From NCBI RefSeq assembly GCF_000208925.1, contig NW_001914887.1:1-64000 (forward strand): a stretch of 64,000 nt of DNA. Direction: 5' to 3'. This document shows positions 10,004 to 20,477 of the stretch, piece by piece (the first letter of the stretch is position 1; every line of letters begins with the position of its first letter). The DNA is from Entamoeba histolytica HM-1:IMSS (Eukaryota; Evosea; Mastigamoebida; Endamoebidae). The translations under genes were made by a program, and so were the position numbers. The notes below the pieces were generated by a model. The model saw only the letters and a list, made by a program, of their open reading frames with translations. It was not told the origin of the DNA and ran no database searches.

Positions 10004-11129
10004 GAAAATAGTAATTTTAGTTCCTTTTTGGTTGTTTAAATAATATATAACTAAAAATTAAATTTAAGATCTACCACAAACTCAGCAATAATTTTTTGAT
10101 GAATAAATAATATTAGTTTTATTTAGTTTAATTCTTTTTTATTAATCATTTTATTTTGAGTTTGTTTTTAAACGTAAATTGACGTATAAATATTGGAAAT
10201 GGGAAATGAGCTATTGTCCTGTGTCATAATCATCATTTTATATGAAATAAATGAGCGAGTAAATAAAGTTTTTCACATTAGAAAATAGGTTGTGAATAAA
10301 ATGGAGAAAAATAGTAATATTTAAGTGATAAGAAGTAATTCCAATCTCTACTTTAAAAAGCAAAACTTAATTTTTCGACTGAATAAGAAATTTATTGTAT
10401 TAAAGAAGAGATAAAAATAAAATCATTTATTCTAAAAAAATTGTTATTAATCAAAAACATTTATTAATTAAAAGAAATAATATTATATTTTGTTTTTCTT
10501 ATTAAGTCAAATATATAAAAATTATAATGTCATTTATTTTTTTTTTTTTTTTGATTTATCAATTACAAATAACATAATCTAGAATTTTGTAATTTCAAGT
10601 TTCAAAATTTATTATTTCAATTATATTTTTAGTTGTTTTTTTGTAAGTGTTTTATGTTTTGTGTTTTATATATCTTATATGTAAGTCATTAAAGTGAAAG
10701 TTTTATATTACAGGTTGATTAAAATTTTAATTATTATGTAAACTTTCAAAAAGTGTAAGTGTTGGTTAAGAGATAAATAACAATAATTGAAGTTATTTTT
10801 TATAAAGCTAACACACAAAACAATTTCTATTTTGTTTTTTTATTGAAGATTTTTTTATTTTTGAATTGATTGGTTAAAATTAATTATTATTTTCTTTTTT
10901 GTATCAATATTGTTTAAAAAAAATCTTTATAAATTCCATAAAATACCTCAAATTATCTACTTTCTGTTTAATGTGTTTTTCTTCATTTCTTTAACTACCA
11001 ACGAAACTATCCAGGCATAAATAACAATACTTTTGTTGTACTTTTTTCATTAAAACTAACATTCAACTCTTAATCTTAAAAACTCAAATTTTAAAAGAAT
11101 AAAGAAAAAAAAAATAGGGTAAACTAAAC
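10004..11129. other. A/T-rich intergenic region
   Basis: It separates two divergently transcribed genes and contains homopolymer runs (for example T at 10537-10552). I see no gene or structural RNA. Confidence 0.4.
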
Positions 11130-11136
11130 AGGGTTT
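11130..11136 (+). promoter_or_regulatory. AGGGTTT element (reverse AAACCCT) before the RRM protein gene
   Basis: AGGGTTTAAA lies about 59 nt before the ATG at 11195, in reverse orientation compared with RPS6. A second related AGGGTAAAC lies at about 11116. GAACTG at 11161 is a GAAC-like element. Confidence 0.4.
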
Positions 11137-11194
11137 AAAAAAATGAATTACCTTTTAAAAGAACTGTTTAATAAATAAAAAAGTTATTAGAAAA

Positions 11195-11926
11195 ATGTCT
11201 ACTGAGCAAACTGTCCCAGTAGTTAATATTAATAAAGATAACTCAGTTCCTCAGGCAGACACTACTAAACCCTCATGGAGTGAAATGATTGTTGAAACTA
11301 AAGTTGAAGCAAAAACACCAAATGTTATTAAAGAAGAACACAAACCAACTGGAAGTACTCAATTTTATAAAGACAAATATAATGAGAGTGATTGGGTATT
11401 AATGTTTTATAATCCAACAGCTCCATTAGAACAATGGATGGTTAAAGATCTTCTTGAAACTATTGATGTTCGAGCAAGAGGTATTAGACAAGGAAAAACA
11501 GGAAAATGTTATGCTGATTTTGAAGATGAAGAAACATGGAAAAATGTTAAAGCATTAAGTGGAGAATGTGTTGGAGATGTTACTATTTTAGTTGATGATG
11601 TTCCACCAAGAAGTGATGCACCAAAGAATTCGTTTAACAAAGGACAACATCAAGGAAAGAATTCATTTGGAGTTCATAAGAAACGGGAGACATTTGCTAA
11701 GAAACAACAACACTCACAAAAAAAGTCTAATGAAAAAGAAGGAGTTAAAACAGAGAAAACTAAAAAAGTAAAGAAAGCAGAACCAGCAGTTGTATTAGAT
11801 GAAACTGATAAAGAAGAAGGTTGGGAACTTTCAGATGGACCTGTCAAAGCTATAAAACCAAAGAAGAAAGCAAAGAAACAAATTGATGGTATTGCTAGTA
11901 CAAAGAATTACTTTGAAGGCATTTAA
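11195..11926 (+). CDS. RRM-type RNA-binding protein, eIF4B/eIF4H-like
   Basis: The protein is 243 residues. A single RRM-like fold spans about residues 66-140: the first strand DWVLMFYNPTAP, an acidic helix, the RNP1-like strand GKCYADFEDEETWKNV, and ILVDDVPPR at the end. The arrangement (GYAEFED-like RNP1, then RVDVAD-like end) resembles the RRM of translation initiation factors eIF4B and eIF4H, which stimulate eIF4A helicase. RNP1 aromatics are weak. The N-terminal 60 residues contain SWSEMIVE, similar to the SWADxxE segment at the N-terminus of eIF4B-type factors. The C-terminal 100 residues are Lys/Gln-rich and disordered. The AAACCCT-type promoter element fits a translation role. Assignment to eIF4B rather than another RRM family is uncertain. 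Confidence 0.75.
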   Translation: MSTEQTVPVVNINKDNSVPQADTTKPSWSEMIVETKVEAKTPNVIKEEHKPTGSTQFYKDKYNESDWVLMFYNPTAPLEQWMVKDLLETIDVRARGIRQGKTGKCYADFEDEETWKNVKALSGECVGDVTILVDDVPPRSDAPKNSFNKGQHQGKNSFGVHKKRETFAKKQQHSQKKSNEKEGVKTEKTKKVKKAEPAVVLDETDKEEGWELSDGPVKAIKPKKKAKKQIDGIASTKNYFEGI

Positions 11927-12082
11927 AGAAATTTTGTTTACTATTTATTTTCATTAGATATTTTTATTTTCATTTTTATTAATAATTATTAATATAATAT
12001 TATTATATGGATTTATTATTGTTTTATTGGTGCTTTTGGAATAAAAATTAACATAAAAGAATAATAAATGACTCTGTTTAGT

Positions 12083-12400
12083 TTATTTTCTTACAATGAA
12101 ATACGCTAGTACAATAATCATTATAATAAATGTAACTAACACAACACTCCAGTCAAAAAATATTGACTCGGATAATAATACAAAAACTCCTGGCATTGCA
12201 TATGGAACAACTACTTCTTCTTGTTTATGATTATTTGATGAAGTTCTTTGATTGTTTCCAGTTGTTTGTGTTGGAAATAAATTGTATGATTGTGCTGGTG
12301 GTGCTTGTCTAAAGGTATTGGGTTGTTGAGATTCATCTTCTTCAACAAGAACACCATTAATAATCCTCATTTTCTTTTTTCCTTGTTGCACTGTTGCCAT
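12083..12400 (-). CDS. Small tail-anchored protein, FAM241/DUF4605-like
   Basis: This is a 105-residue protein from ATG 12400. MRIINGVLVEEDES (residues 11-24) resembles the N-terminal signature of FAM241/DUF4605 proteins (V-R-I-L-x-N-G-x-I-V-x-D-D-D). A Pro/Gln/Asn-rich linker follows, and one membrane helix lies at about residues 83-102 (WSVVLVTFIIMIIVLAYFIV), with a two-residue Arg-Lys end. A C-terminal anchor implies post-translational insertion with the N-terminus in the cytosol, probably in the endoplasmic reticulum. Family members in animals are poorly characterised. It converges on the RRM gene, 156 bp apart. Confidence 0.7.
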   Translation of the reverse strand: MATVQQGKKKMRIINGVLVEEDESQQPNTFRQAPPAQSYNLFPTQTTGNNQRTSSNNHKQEEVVVPYAMPGVFVLLSESIFFDWSVVLVTFIIMIIVLAYFIVRK

Positions 12401-14126
12401 TCTTTTCTTTCTTTTTCTTTTTAAGTTTTATTTTTCAAAAAATCTTCATTTGGTTAAGTTTAATGAAACAACAACTCATTCAATTAACTTACCCTTTCCA
12501 ATAATTATCTTTCTTTTTTACATTTATTTTATTCTTAATATCAGATCTGTTAGTCTTGATAGTTTAGTTGCCTTTTTACTATTAATTTGTGGTATTCTTT
12601 TAATATACGTAGTATGTCTTGAATTGTAATACTTGTTTGTTTCAATTAAATGTGGTTCAGTGTTTTAAACTTATTGTTAGTTGTATAAAAACAAATTCTA
12701 TCTCTTTTTCTTCATCTGCATGGTTATGTGATAATGATTTGTTTGATTCTATTGGTTATTCTTATGTTTGAATATCATGCATGAGTTTAATGTAGCCTTT
12801 CGTTTAGAATATTGTTAAAACATTTAAGTAGTCTTTGTACTAACTGTTCAATACTACTTGAGGATATAGAAATATTTTAAATCATTTTCTCTAATACTTA
12901 TAATGATTTAATATTACTTTTCTTCTGAAATAAATGTTTTAATGTATTTATCTATCATATTAGTATCTAGTTTAACCATATCCTTATTCTAGCACAAAGA
13001 CTATCTTTTTGTATCATCAGTTGTACTTGAATAAAAGTAAGTAGTTAGTTTCTCTTCTATGATATTTTAAAGTAATAGTTTGATTCAGTTCTAGAATTTT
13101 ACCTTGTAAAGATTTACTTTTCTCTTTTGTTATTCATTTTATTTCATTGATATTGTTCTGTTTATTTATGACAGAGTTGTATAAAAACAAAAATAAATCT
13201 TTCATCTTAATCAACAAGTGATTTTTCAATGGTTTTATTTGAATTGTTATATTTTAATTTTCTTGTATTTATTTAGTAATTCAAAACATTGTACCTAAAT
13301 TAATGATTAAACAGAACAATATGTTATCATTTACTTTGTGTTGATATTGTAGGTTAGGCAAATAGGAATTGAATAATTAAAGAGTATTTAAACATTATGT
13401 TATTTTTCATTCATACTTAACATGATGAAAATATATTAAAAATATAATGTTATTATATCAATTGATTTTCAAATATTAATACAGAACTATATAATTTTAT
13501 TTTAAATGTGTTTATAATTCATTTCAATAAAACCATTAATATATAGAATGATGAATAATATAAAAATAGATAAACAATTGAAATGAATGATAATATTCAA
13601 AGTAATACAAACATCTGATTTAAAATATAAAATTGATTAACAAATAACGTAAAATGAATAAGATACAGACATCATTAATACTACTTAAATAATACGGTTG
13701 CTTATCAAAAAATTCAAATAGTAACACAACATTTATTCTCTTTTAATATTATATCATTGGTGTGTATTAAACTAAAAAGGATTTTATAATATTTATCTTA
13801 TTTCATTGGATTTATTATTAAAACGTCAATTAAATTATTTAATTACACAAATTGTGTATTTCTTTATTATCTGCATTTTAATATCAATAAATATAATAAT
13901 AATATTAAATTTTATAATCTAATGAACGAGATTATGAGATAAAGAAACAAAAATAAATAAGAAGAATTGAATGAATAAATTCATAGAAATTATTGTATGT
14001 TATTGTTGATGTTTTTGCACATCAATTTATTCACAACAATGTTTCATGTTTTTTACAACAGACAAATTAGAAATAACAAAACTAAAAAAACTAATAGAAT
14101 GAAAAATAACTAAAAATCAATCATAA
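12401..14126. other. Long A/T-rich intergenic region with possible decayed coding remnants
   Basis: About 1.7 kb without an intact gene. On the minus strand, short open stretches with protein-like composition appear at 12870-12787 (IEQLVQRLLKCFNNILNERL) and 12992-12914 (KDMVKLDTNMIDKYIK), in different frames and ended by stops. GTTGTATAAAAACAAA occurs at 12680-12695 and again at 13176-13191. An isolated GTATTTAAAC box lies at 13384-13393 but no gene follows. This may be the relic of an old gene or repeat. Confidence 0.35.
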
Positions 14127-14870
14127 ATGCAAACAAGCACTGATGGTTATTACAACATCGAAATGATTGACATGATGAATTGTCAATATCTATCATTTGT
14201 CAAAGAAGAAAAACCAATCAAACACAACGCAAGTGAAAAAGAAGAAATTACAAGAGAAATGAAAAAAAGAAATTATCATCAAATTAGAACAAGAAAGGGA
14301 GACAAACACAAAATCGGAAAGAAGAGTGAAGAACATAACAAAGAAGAGAAAGAAAACACAGGAAGAAGTGTAGATGAGACAATTGAAGAAGATGAAGGAA
14401 AAAAGAAAACAAGAATAAATGAAAAGAAAAAAGAAAAGAACAAAAGAACAAACAAAGAAAATATGATAAAAGGAATGAGTGAAGAAGAAAAGATGAAAGA
14501 AGAAAAAGAAATACAATATTCAAACACACCAATTAATCAAGAAATCAAAATATACAATATCATTAAAGAAGGGTATCAAAGAATTAAAAAAGGAGAAATT
14601 ATAGAAGGGAAAGAATATCAAGAAGAAACAAAGAAAAGTGGAGGAAGTGTTGGGAGTGATTTAACGATTATTTCAATGATAAAGAAGTATGGGATAAGTG
14701 ATAAGAAAGAAATACATAACAATCCAATCATTAAATATCAACTTGAAGAAAACAATGGAATTAGAAATGAAGAATATTGTCAAAAAGTTATTTCAGAACG
14801 AATTAAATATCTTGTAGAATTAATCACCATAAATATAAATGATAAATCATTCCATACAATACCACATTGA
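14127..14870 (+). CDS. Highly charged orphan protein
   Basis: The frame encodes 247 residues from ATG 14127. I do not recognise it. The N-terminus (1-28) has a few aromatics (DGYYNIEMIDMMNCQYLSF). Residues 29-130 are almost entirely Lys, Glu, Arg and Asn and are probably disordered or helical. Residues 140-247 are more protein-like (IYNIIKEGYQRIKKGEIIEG, LTIISMIKKYGIS, CQKVISERIKYLVELITINI) and could form a small helical domain. No membrane segment or signal peptide is seen. Its stop lies only 9 bp from the stop of the convergent LRR gene. The ending DKSFHTIPH resembles a fragment at about 430-521. It may belong to an Entamoeba-specific family. Confidence 0.65.
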   Translation: MQTSTDGYYNIEMIDMMNCQYLSFVKEEKPIKHNASEKEEITREMKKRNYHQIRTRKGDKHKIGKKSEEHNKEEKENTGRSVDETIEEDEGKKKTRINEKKKEKNKRTNKENMIKGMSEEEKMKEEKEIQYSNTPINQEIKIYNIIKEGYQRIKKGEIIEGKEYQEETKKSGGSVGSDLTIISMIKKYGISDKKEIHNNPIIKYQLEENNGIRNEEYCQKVISERIKYLVELITININDKSFHTIPH

Positions 14871-14879
14871 AAATAGTAC

Positions 14880-16751
14880 TTAATTCATTCCATCATTAAA
14901 TTGTTCAATGAAATATAAGTCATCATAATCATTAAAACACTCTTCAGAGAATGTTTTATTTTGTATTTCAGTTCCATTAAAACAACCCTTTTCATACTCA
15001 ATTTTATTAACATCACTCACTTCCATTTGAGCTATTGTACAATTGTAAATAGCATTTTTTTCAATCACTCTCACACTTTTTGGTATAGAAATCTTCTTGA
15101 TATTCATACTATTGAAACAGTATGAAGCTATTCTTGTTACTCCTTCTTGGATATTGAAATTTTCTTCCTCTTCATTAATATCATCATGAATTAAGCAGCA
15201 ATTATCACAAACAACACCTTCCTCTTTCAGTAATGAATATATCTTATATCTTATTTTACCTTTCATTTCTTGCAGTCCTTGTACATCTATTTTCATTAAC
15301 TTAGAGCAATTAAGAAAAGACTTTGGTGAGATAGAATGAAGGTTATTTGAAATCTTTATTCTGGTTAATTCAAGACAATCATCAAAACATCCTTTTGATA
15401 TTTCTTCGACATTTTTTGTATCAATCAGTTCAATGCTTCTACACCCTCTAAGAAAGTAATTTGGTAACTTCATTAGTTGTTTGGATAATGTGATTGAAGT
15501 AAGACTATCCATGTATTGAAATGCCATAGACTTTATTTCTGTGACTGTGGATGGGATATTGATTTCTCTAATTGAATATTCTCTCATAAATACATTCTTT
15601 TCAATTACTTCAACACCATCTGGTATTGATCCTTGATACTGAATTTGGTCTTCTTTACAATAACAGTCTTTGCTAGAACAAACCTTTTGATGGTTATGAA
15701 TCAGTGCTCGAATAAAATGTGGGATTTGTGTCTTCAATGGGGTTTGACTGTTATACTCAATTATTGAAAGTCTTGGACACTCACAGAATGACCATTCACC
15801 TATGGAAGTGATTTTATCACTAAATATGACTTTGCTCAAGTTGTTACAACAAAAGAAACAATGATTTCCAATCTTTTCAACTTCGCTCAGATCAATTGAC
15901 TCAATTGTGCTTGTCTCAAAACTCCCATCTCCTATTTCAACACACCCACTACATAACTTCCAATCATTTTGTTGAATGTCAACTTTACTCATTCGTTTTT
16001 CAGTAATAATTATACCAGCCTCTTCAAAGACTTGTGACAATTGATAATCCATTCTTGTTGGTATTATTTTATTTCCAGTATTAGAAATATGTTGAATAGA
16101 ATCACACATCTTAAAACTATCTCTCCCTATCTCAGTCAGGAATGATGAAATTGTCAATGATGTAAGTTGAGAGCACATACTAAAACAATTATCACCAATC
16201 TTCTGTATATTCTTCAAGTCTATTTCTTTCAATGCAAAGCAGTTCATAAAACATCTGTCTGGAAGTGTTTTGAGTTGAGTTGATAGAACAACCTCTTTTG
16301 TTCTCATAGGAAAGTGAAATCCATCTCTTATTTCTCTAACTATAGAAAAATCAAATTTCACATGTCTTTCTTCTAATAACAAGTTTTGATCAATAATGTT
16401 AACAACATGAAATTCACTTGGTTTTAAATATCCTTCTCTGTTCTTTACTTGTAAACATTTCCACTCTCCACTTCTTTTTTGAATCTCATTATATTCATCA
16501 ATAGACATTTCATATTCACACAGATGAAAACCTACATTCAACACAACATCATCTCGATGGTAATGATGTTGGGTATGGATATTTGGAAAGAATTTCTCCA
16601 TTCCTTGTGTAATTGCAATTGGATTATAATGATAAAAGGTTAAAATTTTATTGTATTTTGTACACACCATAGTCAATTTAATGAAATCCTTTTTAGAATG
16701 AAAATAACTTCCAACAATTACCATTTCAAACAGACTCAATTTAGTTTTCAT
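14880..16751 (-). CDS. BspA-type leucine-rich repeat protein (LRR_5)
   Basis: The protein is 623 residues from ATG 16751; an in-frame TTG at 16808 is not a likely start. The N-terminal about 60 residues (KLSLFEMVIVGSYFHSKKDF, then TMVCTKYNKILTFYHYNPI) are the conserved cap of the large Entamoeba BspA-like LRR family. The rest consists of about 23-residue repeats of the Treponema/BspA type: LPDRCFMNCFALKEIDL, IGDNCFSMCSQLTSLTI, IGRDSFKMC, VIEKNVFMREYSIREINIP, EIKSMAFQYMDSLTSITL and VIEKNAIYNCTIAQMEV. Members are numerous in Entamoeba, and one is reported at the cell surface, though none shows a classical signal peptide; this one has none. Base composition is somewhat richer in G+C than its neighbours. 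It converges with the orphan gene ending at 14870. Confidence 0.92.
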   Translation of the reverse strand: MKTKLSLFEMVIVGSYFHSKKDFIKLTMVCTKYNKILTFYHYNPIAITQGMEKFFPNIHTQHHYHRDDVVLNVGFHLCEYEMSIDEYNEIQKRSGEWKCLQVKNREGYLKPSEFHVVNIIDQNLLLEERHVKFDFSIVREIRDGFHFPMRTKEVVLSTQLKTLPDRCFMNCFALKEIDLKNIQKIGDNCFSMCSQLTSLTISSFLTEIGRDSFKMCDSIQHISNTGNKIIPTRMDYQLSQVFEEAGIIITEKRMSKVDIQQNDWKLCSGCVEIGDGSFETSTIESIDLSEVEKIGNHCFFCCNNLSKVIFSDKITSIGEWSFCECPRLSIIEYNSQTPLKTQIPHFIRALIHNHQKVCSSKDCYCKEDQIQYQGSIPDGVEVIEKNVFMREYSIREINIPSTVTEIKSMAFQYMDSLTSITLSKQLMKLPNYFLRGCRSIELIDTKNVEEISKGCFDDCLELTRIKISNNLHSISPKSFLNCSKLMKIDVQGLQEMKGKIRYKIYSLLKEEGVVCDNCCLIHDDINEEEENFNIQEGVTRIASYCFNSMNIKKISIPKSVRVIEKNAIYNCTIAQMEVSDVNKIEYEKGCFNGTEIQNKTFSEECFNDYDDLYFIEQFNDGMN

Positions 16752-17381
16752 TCTTTTTATACTTTTTCTAGTTTTGAGTTTTAGACTGAGCTGAAGAAGG
16801 TAATCCAAAATATCTCAAACACAATTGTTGTTGTTGTTGCTCTTTTCTTTAGTAATTATGCTTTATTCAAATAACAATGGCTTTAATTCAACCATAATTA
16901 AAACATCATTAAACCACTTTCTGTATTTTCTAATTAATTAAAATATTCTTTATAACAAAAGTCAAAATAAAATAACATGATAAGAACAAGAATTGTTGTT
17001 TGTTCATTTGTTTTAACTCCTTATAAATAAAAACAAAATATAACTACAAATAAAGCATAAAATCAAAGAAAGAATAGTTGTATGAACCAATGAATAATTA
17101 GTTATTTAAAAGTCTGTTGAGTGTTTGTGAAAAACAACATTTTGTTTTATGATTGATGAATGTCATTCTAATTAAATGAAAGTAAAAGACAGGATGATAA
17201 AATGATAATAAATGATAAGACAGGAGCTAAAAGAAGAAGATAAAAGTGAAAAGAATCAATGTTCAAGGTGGTTTATGATAATAATCAGTTGTAAAAGGAT
17301 AGTCTTAAAATAGACTTTATAAAAAAACGTTTTATGCTTATTTCCTCTGAACTTAAAATTAGTTGACTGAAAAGAACATAT
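16752..17381. other. Divergent intergenic region
   Basis: It lies between the LRR and TLDc-like genes, transcribed outward. An AGACAGGA octamer occurs near 17187 and again near 17218. No gene or RNA is visible. Confidence 0.35.
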
Positions 17382-18053
17382 ATGGGAATTCTCTTCAGTA
17401 AAAAGACAAAAGAACATAAGGAGACCGAAGAAGAAAAAGAAGAACGAATCAAAAAGGAAGAGCACTGTGGAATTGGGAAGTTATTTAAAGAAAAAGAATT
17501 GATGGAATGTATTGAAACAATGAAAAAGACATTAGAAGAATGGAGTGGATATTCAAAACCAACAATTATATTTGATAGTGATGAAATGGAATATAAAGAA
17601 CTTGGAGACAAAGTAAAAGGACGATCTCATTTATATTTTATAAATATTTCAAATGATGGAACAGTATTTGGATATTATTGCAATGAGTGTATTAAAAAAA
17701 TTGATCAAACAATAATTTTTCAAACAAATACCAATTTTATTTTTCGGTTAGTTAATCCAAAGGATGTTAATGATAGTCCTAGAAGATGGTATTTTGATTT
17801 ACGTCCAGAACATGAAGATTATGTTGATTGTATTAAAATTTATGAAAATGATGAACATACGGTTTATGAAGTAAATTTTTGTGGATTTAAAATAGCAAAG
17901 AAAGGTACAAATTTAAGTTATTATGATCATATTGAAGAATGTCATTCACCAAAAGGTATTGATAATGATAGGATAAATTATTATAAAGATGAATGGACAA
18001 AATCAAATGAACATTTTGATACTGAACGAGTTATAGTTGTTGAGATGCAATAA
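17382..18053 (+). CDS. TLDc-like domain protein
   Basis: The protein is 223 residues. A charged N-terminus (MGILFSKKTKEHKETEEEKE) precedes a domain from about residue 40 with the order seen in the Entamoeba TLDc-like families: LEEWSGYSKPTIIFDSD (52-68), LYFINISNDGTVFGYYCN (85-102), a strand FIFRLVNP (120-127), the FCGFKIAKKG segment and the final RVIVVEMQ. TLDc domains elsewhere occur in oxidation-resistance proteins and V-ATPase regulators; the role in Entamoeba is unknown. Gly2 with Ser6 and nearby Lys residues would suit N-myristoylation, which is inference. It converges with the DDX46 gene, 81 bp apart. Confidence 0.8.
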   Translation: MGILFSKKTKEHKETEEEKEERIKKEEHCGIGKLFKEKELMECIETMKKTLEEWSGYSKPTIIFDSDEMEYKELGDKVKGRSHLYFINISNDGTVFGYYCNECIKKIDQTIIFQTNTNFIFRLVNPKDVNDSPRRWYFDLRPEHEDYVDCIKIYENDEHTVYEVNFCGFKIAKKGTNLSYYDHIEECHSPKGIDNDRINYYKDEWTKSNEHFDTERVIVVEMQ

Positions 18054-18134
18054 TTTATTTCTTTCATTTTTGTATTAGTTTCAATTACATCAATGATAAT
18101 TATTAAATAAATAAATAAAAATTAAAAATTTAAT

Positions 18135-20477
18135 TTAAAGAATGTTAGATATAACTTTTTCATGAAGTACTTTATCTTTGTATTTTAAAGTAATTTCATC
18201 TAAAATATTTTTAATTTCTTTTTTTGCTTTGGTAATATCTTCTTCATTCTTTCCTTCAATCAACAAATATAATTTACTTTGTCCTGGTAATGGAGTTTTT
18301 CCTTCTCCAATATAACTTCCTCTAGTTGTAATATTAACATTACAATTTTCCATAACACTTATTAATTTTTCTTTACTTGTTAATACTTGTCTTGCTTGAA
18401 TAGAAAAGTCATTAATTTCAATTTTACATTGAACCCCATTATTTGTAATTTTTGTCATTCTTTTATTAATACGTTCAATCATTTGAAGTGCTTTTTGAAC
18501 CATTTCTTGTTTTTCTTTTGGAATATTACTTTCTTTAATTTCTTCTTTCATTTTCTTTTCTTCAAATCGTTCTTTTAATTTTATCCCTCCTCCAATATCC
18601 TCTTCCATATATCCTCCAATTTTATTTTCCATTGTTGTGATTTCTTCTTTAATATCAAATTTAAATCCATTTCCTCCATATCCTTTCTTTCCTTCTTTTG
18701 TTTCTAGAAATAGTTTCTTTGTTTTCCATTCTTCATACATATCATTAAGTTCTTTACTAATACTTCCTCCTGAAAGAGTAAGTGCTTTAACAATATCTTC
18801 ACTATATCTTTCTTCTTCTTTTGTTATAAACGTTATTGCCTTACCACGTTTTCCTGCTCTACCTGTTCTACCAACTCGGTGGACATAATCTTCTAAATGA
18901 TTAGGACAATCATAATTAATTACTAATTCTAATCCTTTAACATCTAATCCTCTTGCACATAATGAAGTAGTAATTAATATTGTTCTACCAATTCCACTCT
19001 TAAATTCTTGAATTGTATTTTGTCTATCAATTTGATCAATTCCTCCATGAAGTAATAAACAATTAATATTTCTTTCCATTAAATTTTGATATAACTCATC
19101 ACAATTCTTTTGTGTTTCTGTAAAGATAATTATTCTTCCTCCTTTATTATTTTGTTCTAAAACAATGGAAATTAATCTCTCTATCTTTTTCTTTGTTTCA
19201 ATAACTTCTACAATTTGTTCTATTGTATTTGATACTTGTGATCTTCCTCCACATATAATTTCAATTGGTTTTTTTAAAAATTCTCGTGCATGTTGTTCTA
19301 CTGAAATGGGAAATGTAGCTGAAAACATAACAATTTGTTTGTCAGGTCGAATTCCTTCAATAATCCTTTTAATTTGAGGTCCAAACCCCATATCAAACAT
19401 TCTATCTGCTTCATCTAAAACTACAAATGTAACTCTTCTTAAATTTGTAATTCTCCCATTATTAGTAACTAAAATATCAATCATTCTTCCTGGTGTACAA
19501 ACAACAATTTCTGTTCCTCGTTTTAATGCTCCTATTTGGTTTGAAATTCCTGTTCCTCCAAATACTGCAACACTTCTAATATTTAAATATTTCCCAAATT
19601 TATTAATTTCTGTATTAATTTGTTCTGCTAATTCTCTAATTGGGGCAAATACAATTCCAATTGGTCCTTCCCCTTTAGAAAGAGGTCTTTGTGCCATGAC
19701 ATCTAATTAGTTAATTTTGTATTTCTTTTTATTATTCTTTCTTATTTTCTTTTCTTTTCAAATTCTTCTATGTTTTTGAATATCTTTCTCAAAAATATAT
19801 ACATCTTTTATATACAAACAAAAACAAACGTTTTATTAATGGTATTGTATATGCTAGTGTTTTTCCTGACCCTGTTTTTGCACATACTATTGCATCATAT
19901 CCTGACATTATCACAGGAATTGCTTGTCGTTGAACTGGACTTGGTTTTTCATATTTTAATGCTTTAATAACATCCATTCTATTTTATTATTTCTTTTTAA
20001 TTCATTAAAAATATTCTAAACAAACGTAATTGGATTTATTCCACATTCTGACCATGTTCTAATTGGCTTAGGACAATTTTTACCTTTAACAATACACCCT
20101 TCTAACTCTATTCTTCTTATTTCTTTAACTTCTTCTTTTTTTAATTTCTTAATGTCTGGTACTTCTACATATAATGCTTTATGAATTGGCTCATATTGAA
20201 TATTCTTATGGTCAACATCAAGTAATTCCAATTTCTTTTTCTTAATTTGTGCTAATTCATCTTTGTAATCTGCTAAATCCTCACTGTCTCGAGCTTCTTC
20301 TTTTTTTCCTTCATTTCTTTCATGTTCTTCATTTTCCTCATTTTCTTCATTCTCTATTTCTTTGATTTCATTTCCTTTTAACTCTTTCAATCGACCCATT
20401 GCTTCATTGACTTGTTGTGCACTTTCTTCTTCCATTTGATTCATGAATGTATCGAAATCATCAACACTCTCGTCCAT
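18135..20477 (-). CDS. PRP5: DEAD-box RNA helicase Prp5/DDX46, three exons
   Basis: Prp5/DDX46 remodels U2 snRNP through SF3B1 during branch-site recognition in prespliceosome assembly. Exons are 20477-20026, 19978-19830 and 19702-18135, with introns 20025-19979 (47 nt) and 19829-19703 (127 nt), both GTTTGT...TAG. The joins keep frame and give 722 residues. The N-terminus [10 protein letters not shown] resembles the DPLDAFM SF3B1-contact motif. [20 protein letters not shown] and [16 protein letters not shown] are the Prp5 Q-motif region. Helicase motifs: [37 protein letters not shown]. The C-terminus ([17 protein letters not shown]... [11 protein letters not shown]) is the KH-like domain of the family. 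A spliceosome factor is consistent with the introns in this window. Confidence 0.94.

Noticed and set aside
10199..10217. 19-bp sequence ATGGGAAATGAGYTATTGT repeated at 35343-35361, near two genes with signal peptides
   Set aside because: An 18 of 19 match in A/T-rich 64 kb is expected a few times by chance, and orientation and distance to the genes differ.
13384..13393. GTATTTAAAC TATA-type box
   Set aside because: No gene begins within several hundred bases downstream.
16752..16808. N-terminal extension of the LRR protein to 16808
   Set aside because: The first codon would be TTG. The ATG at 16751 matches the conserved start of the BspA-like family.
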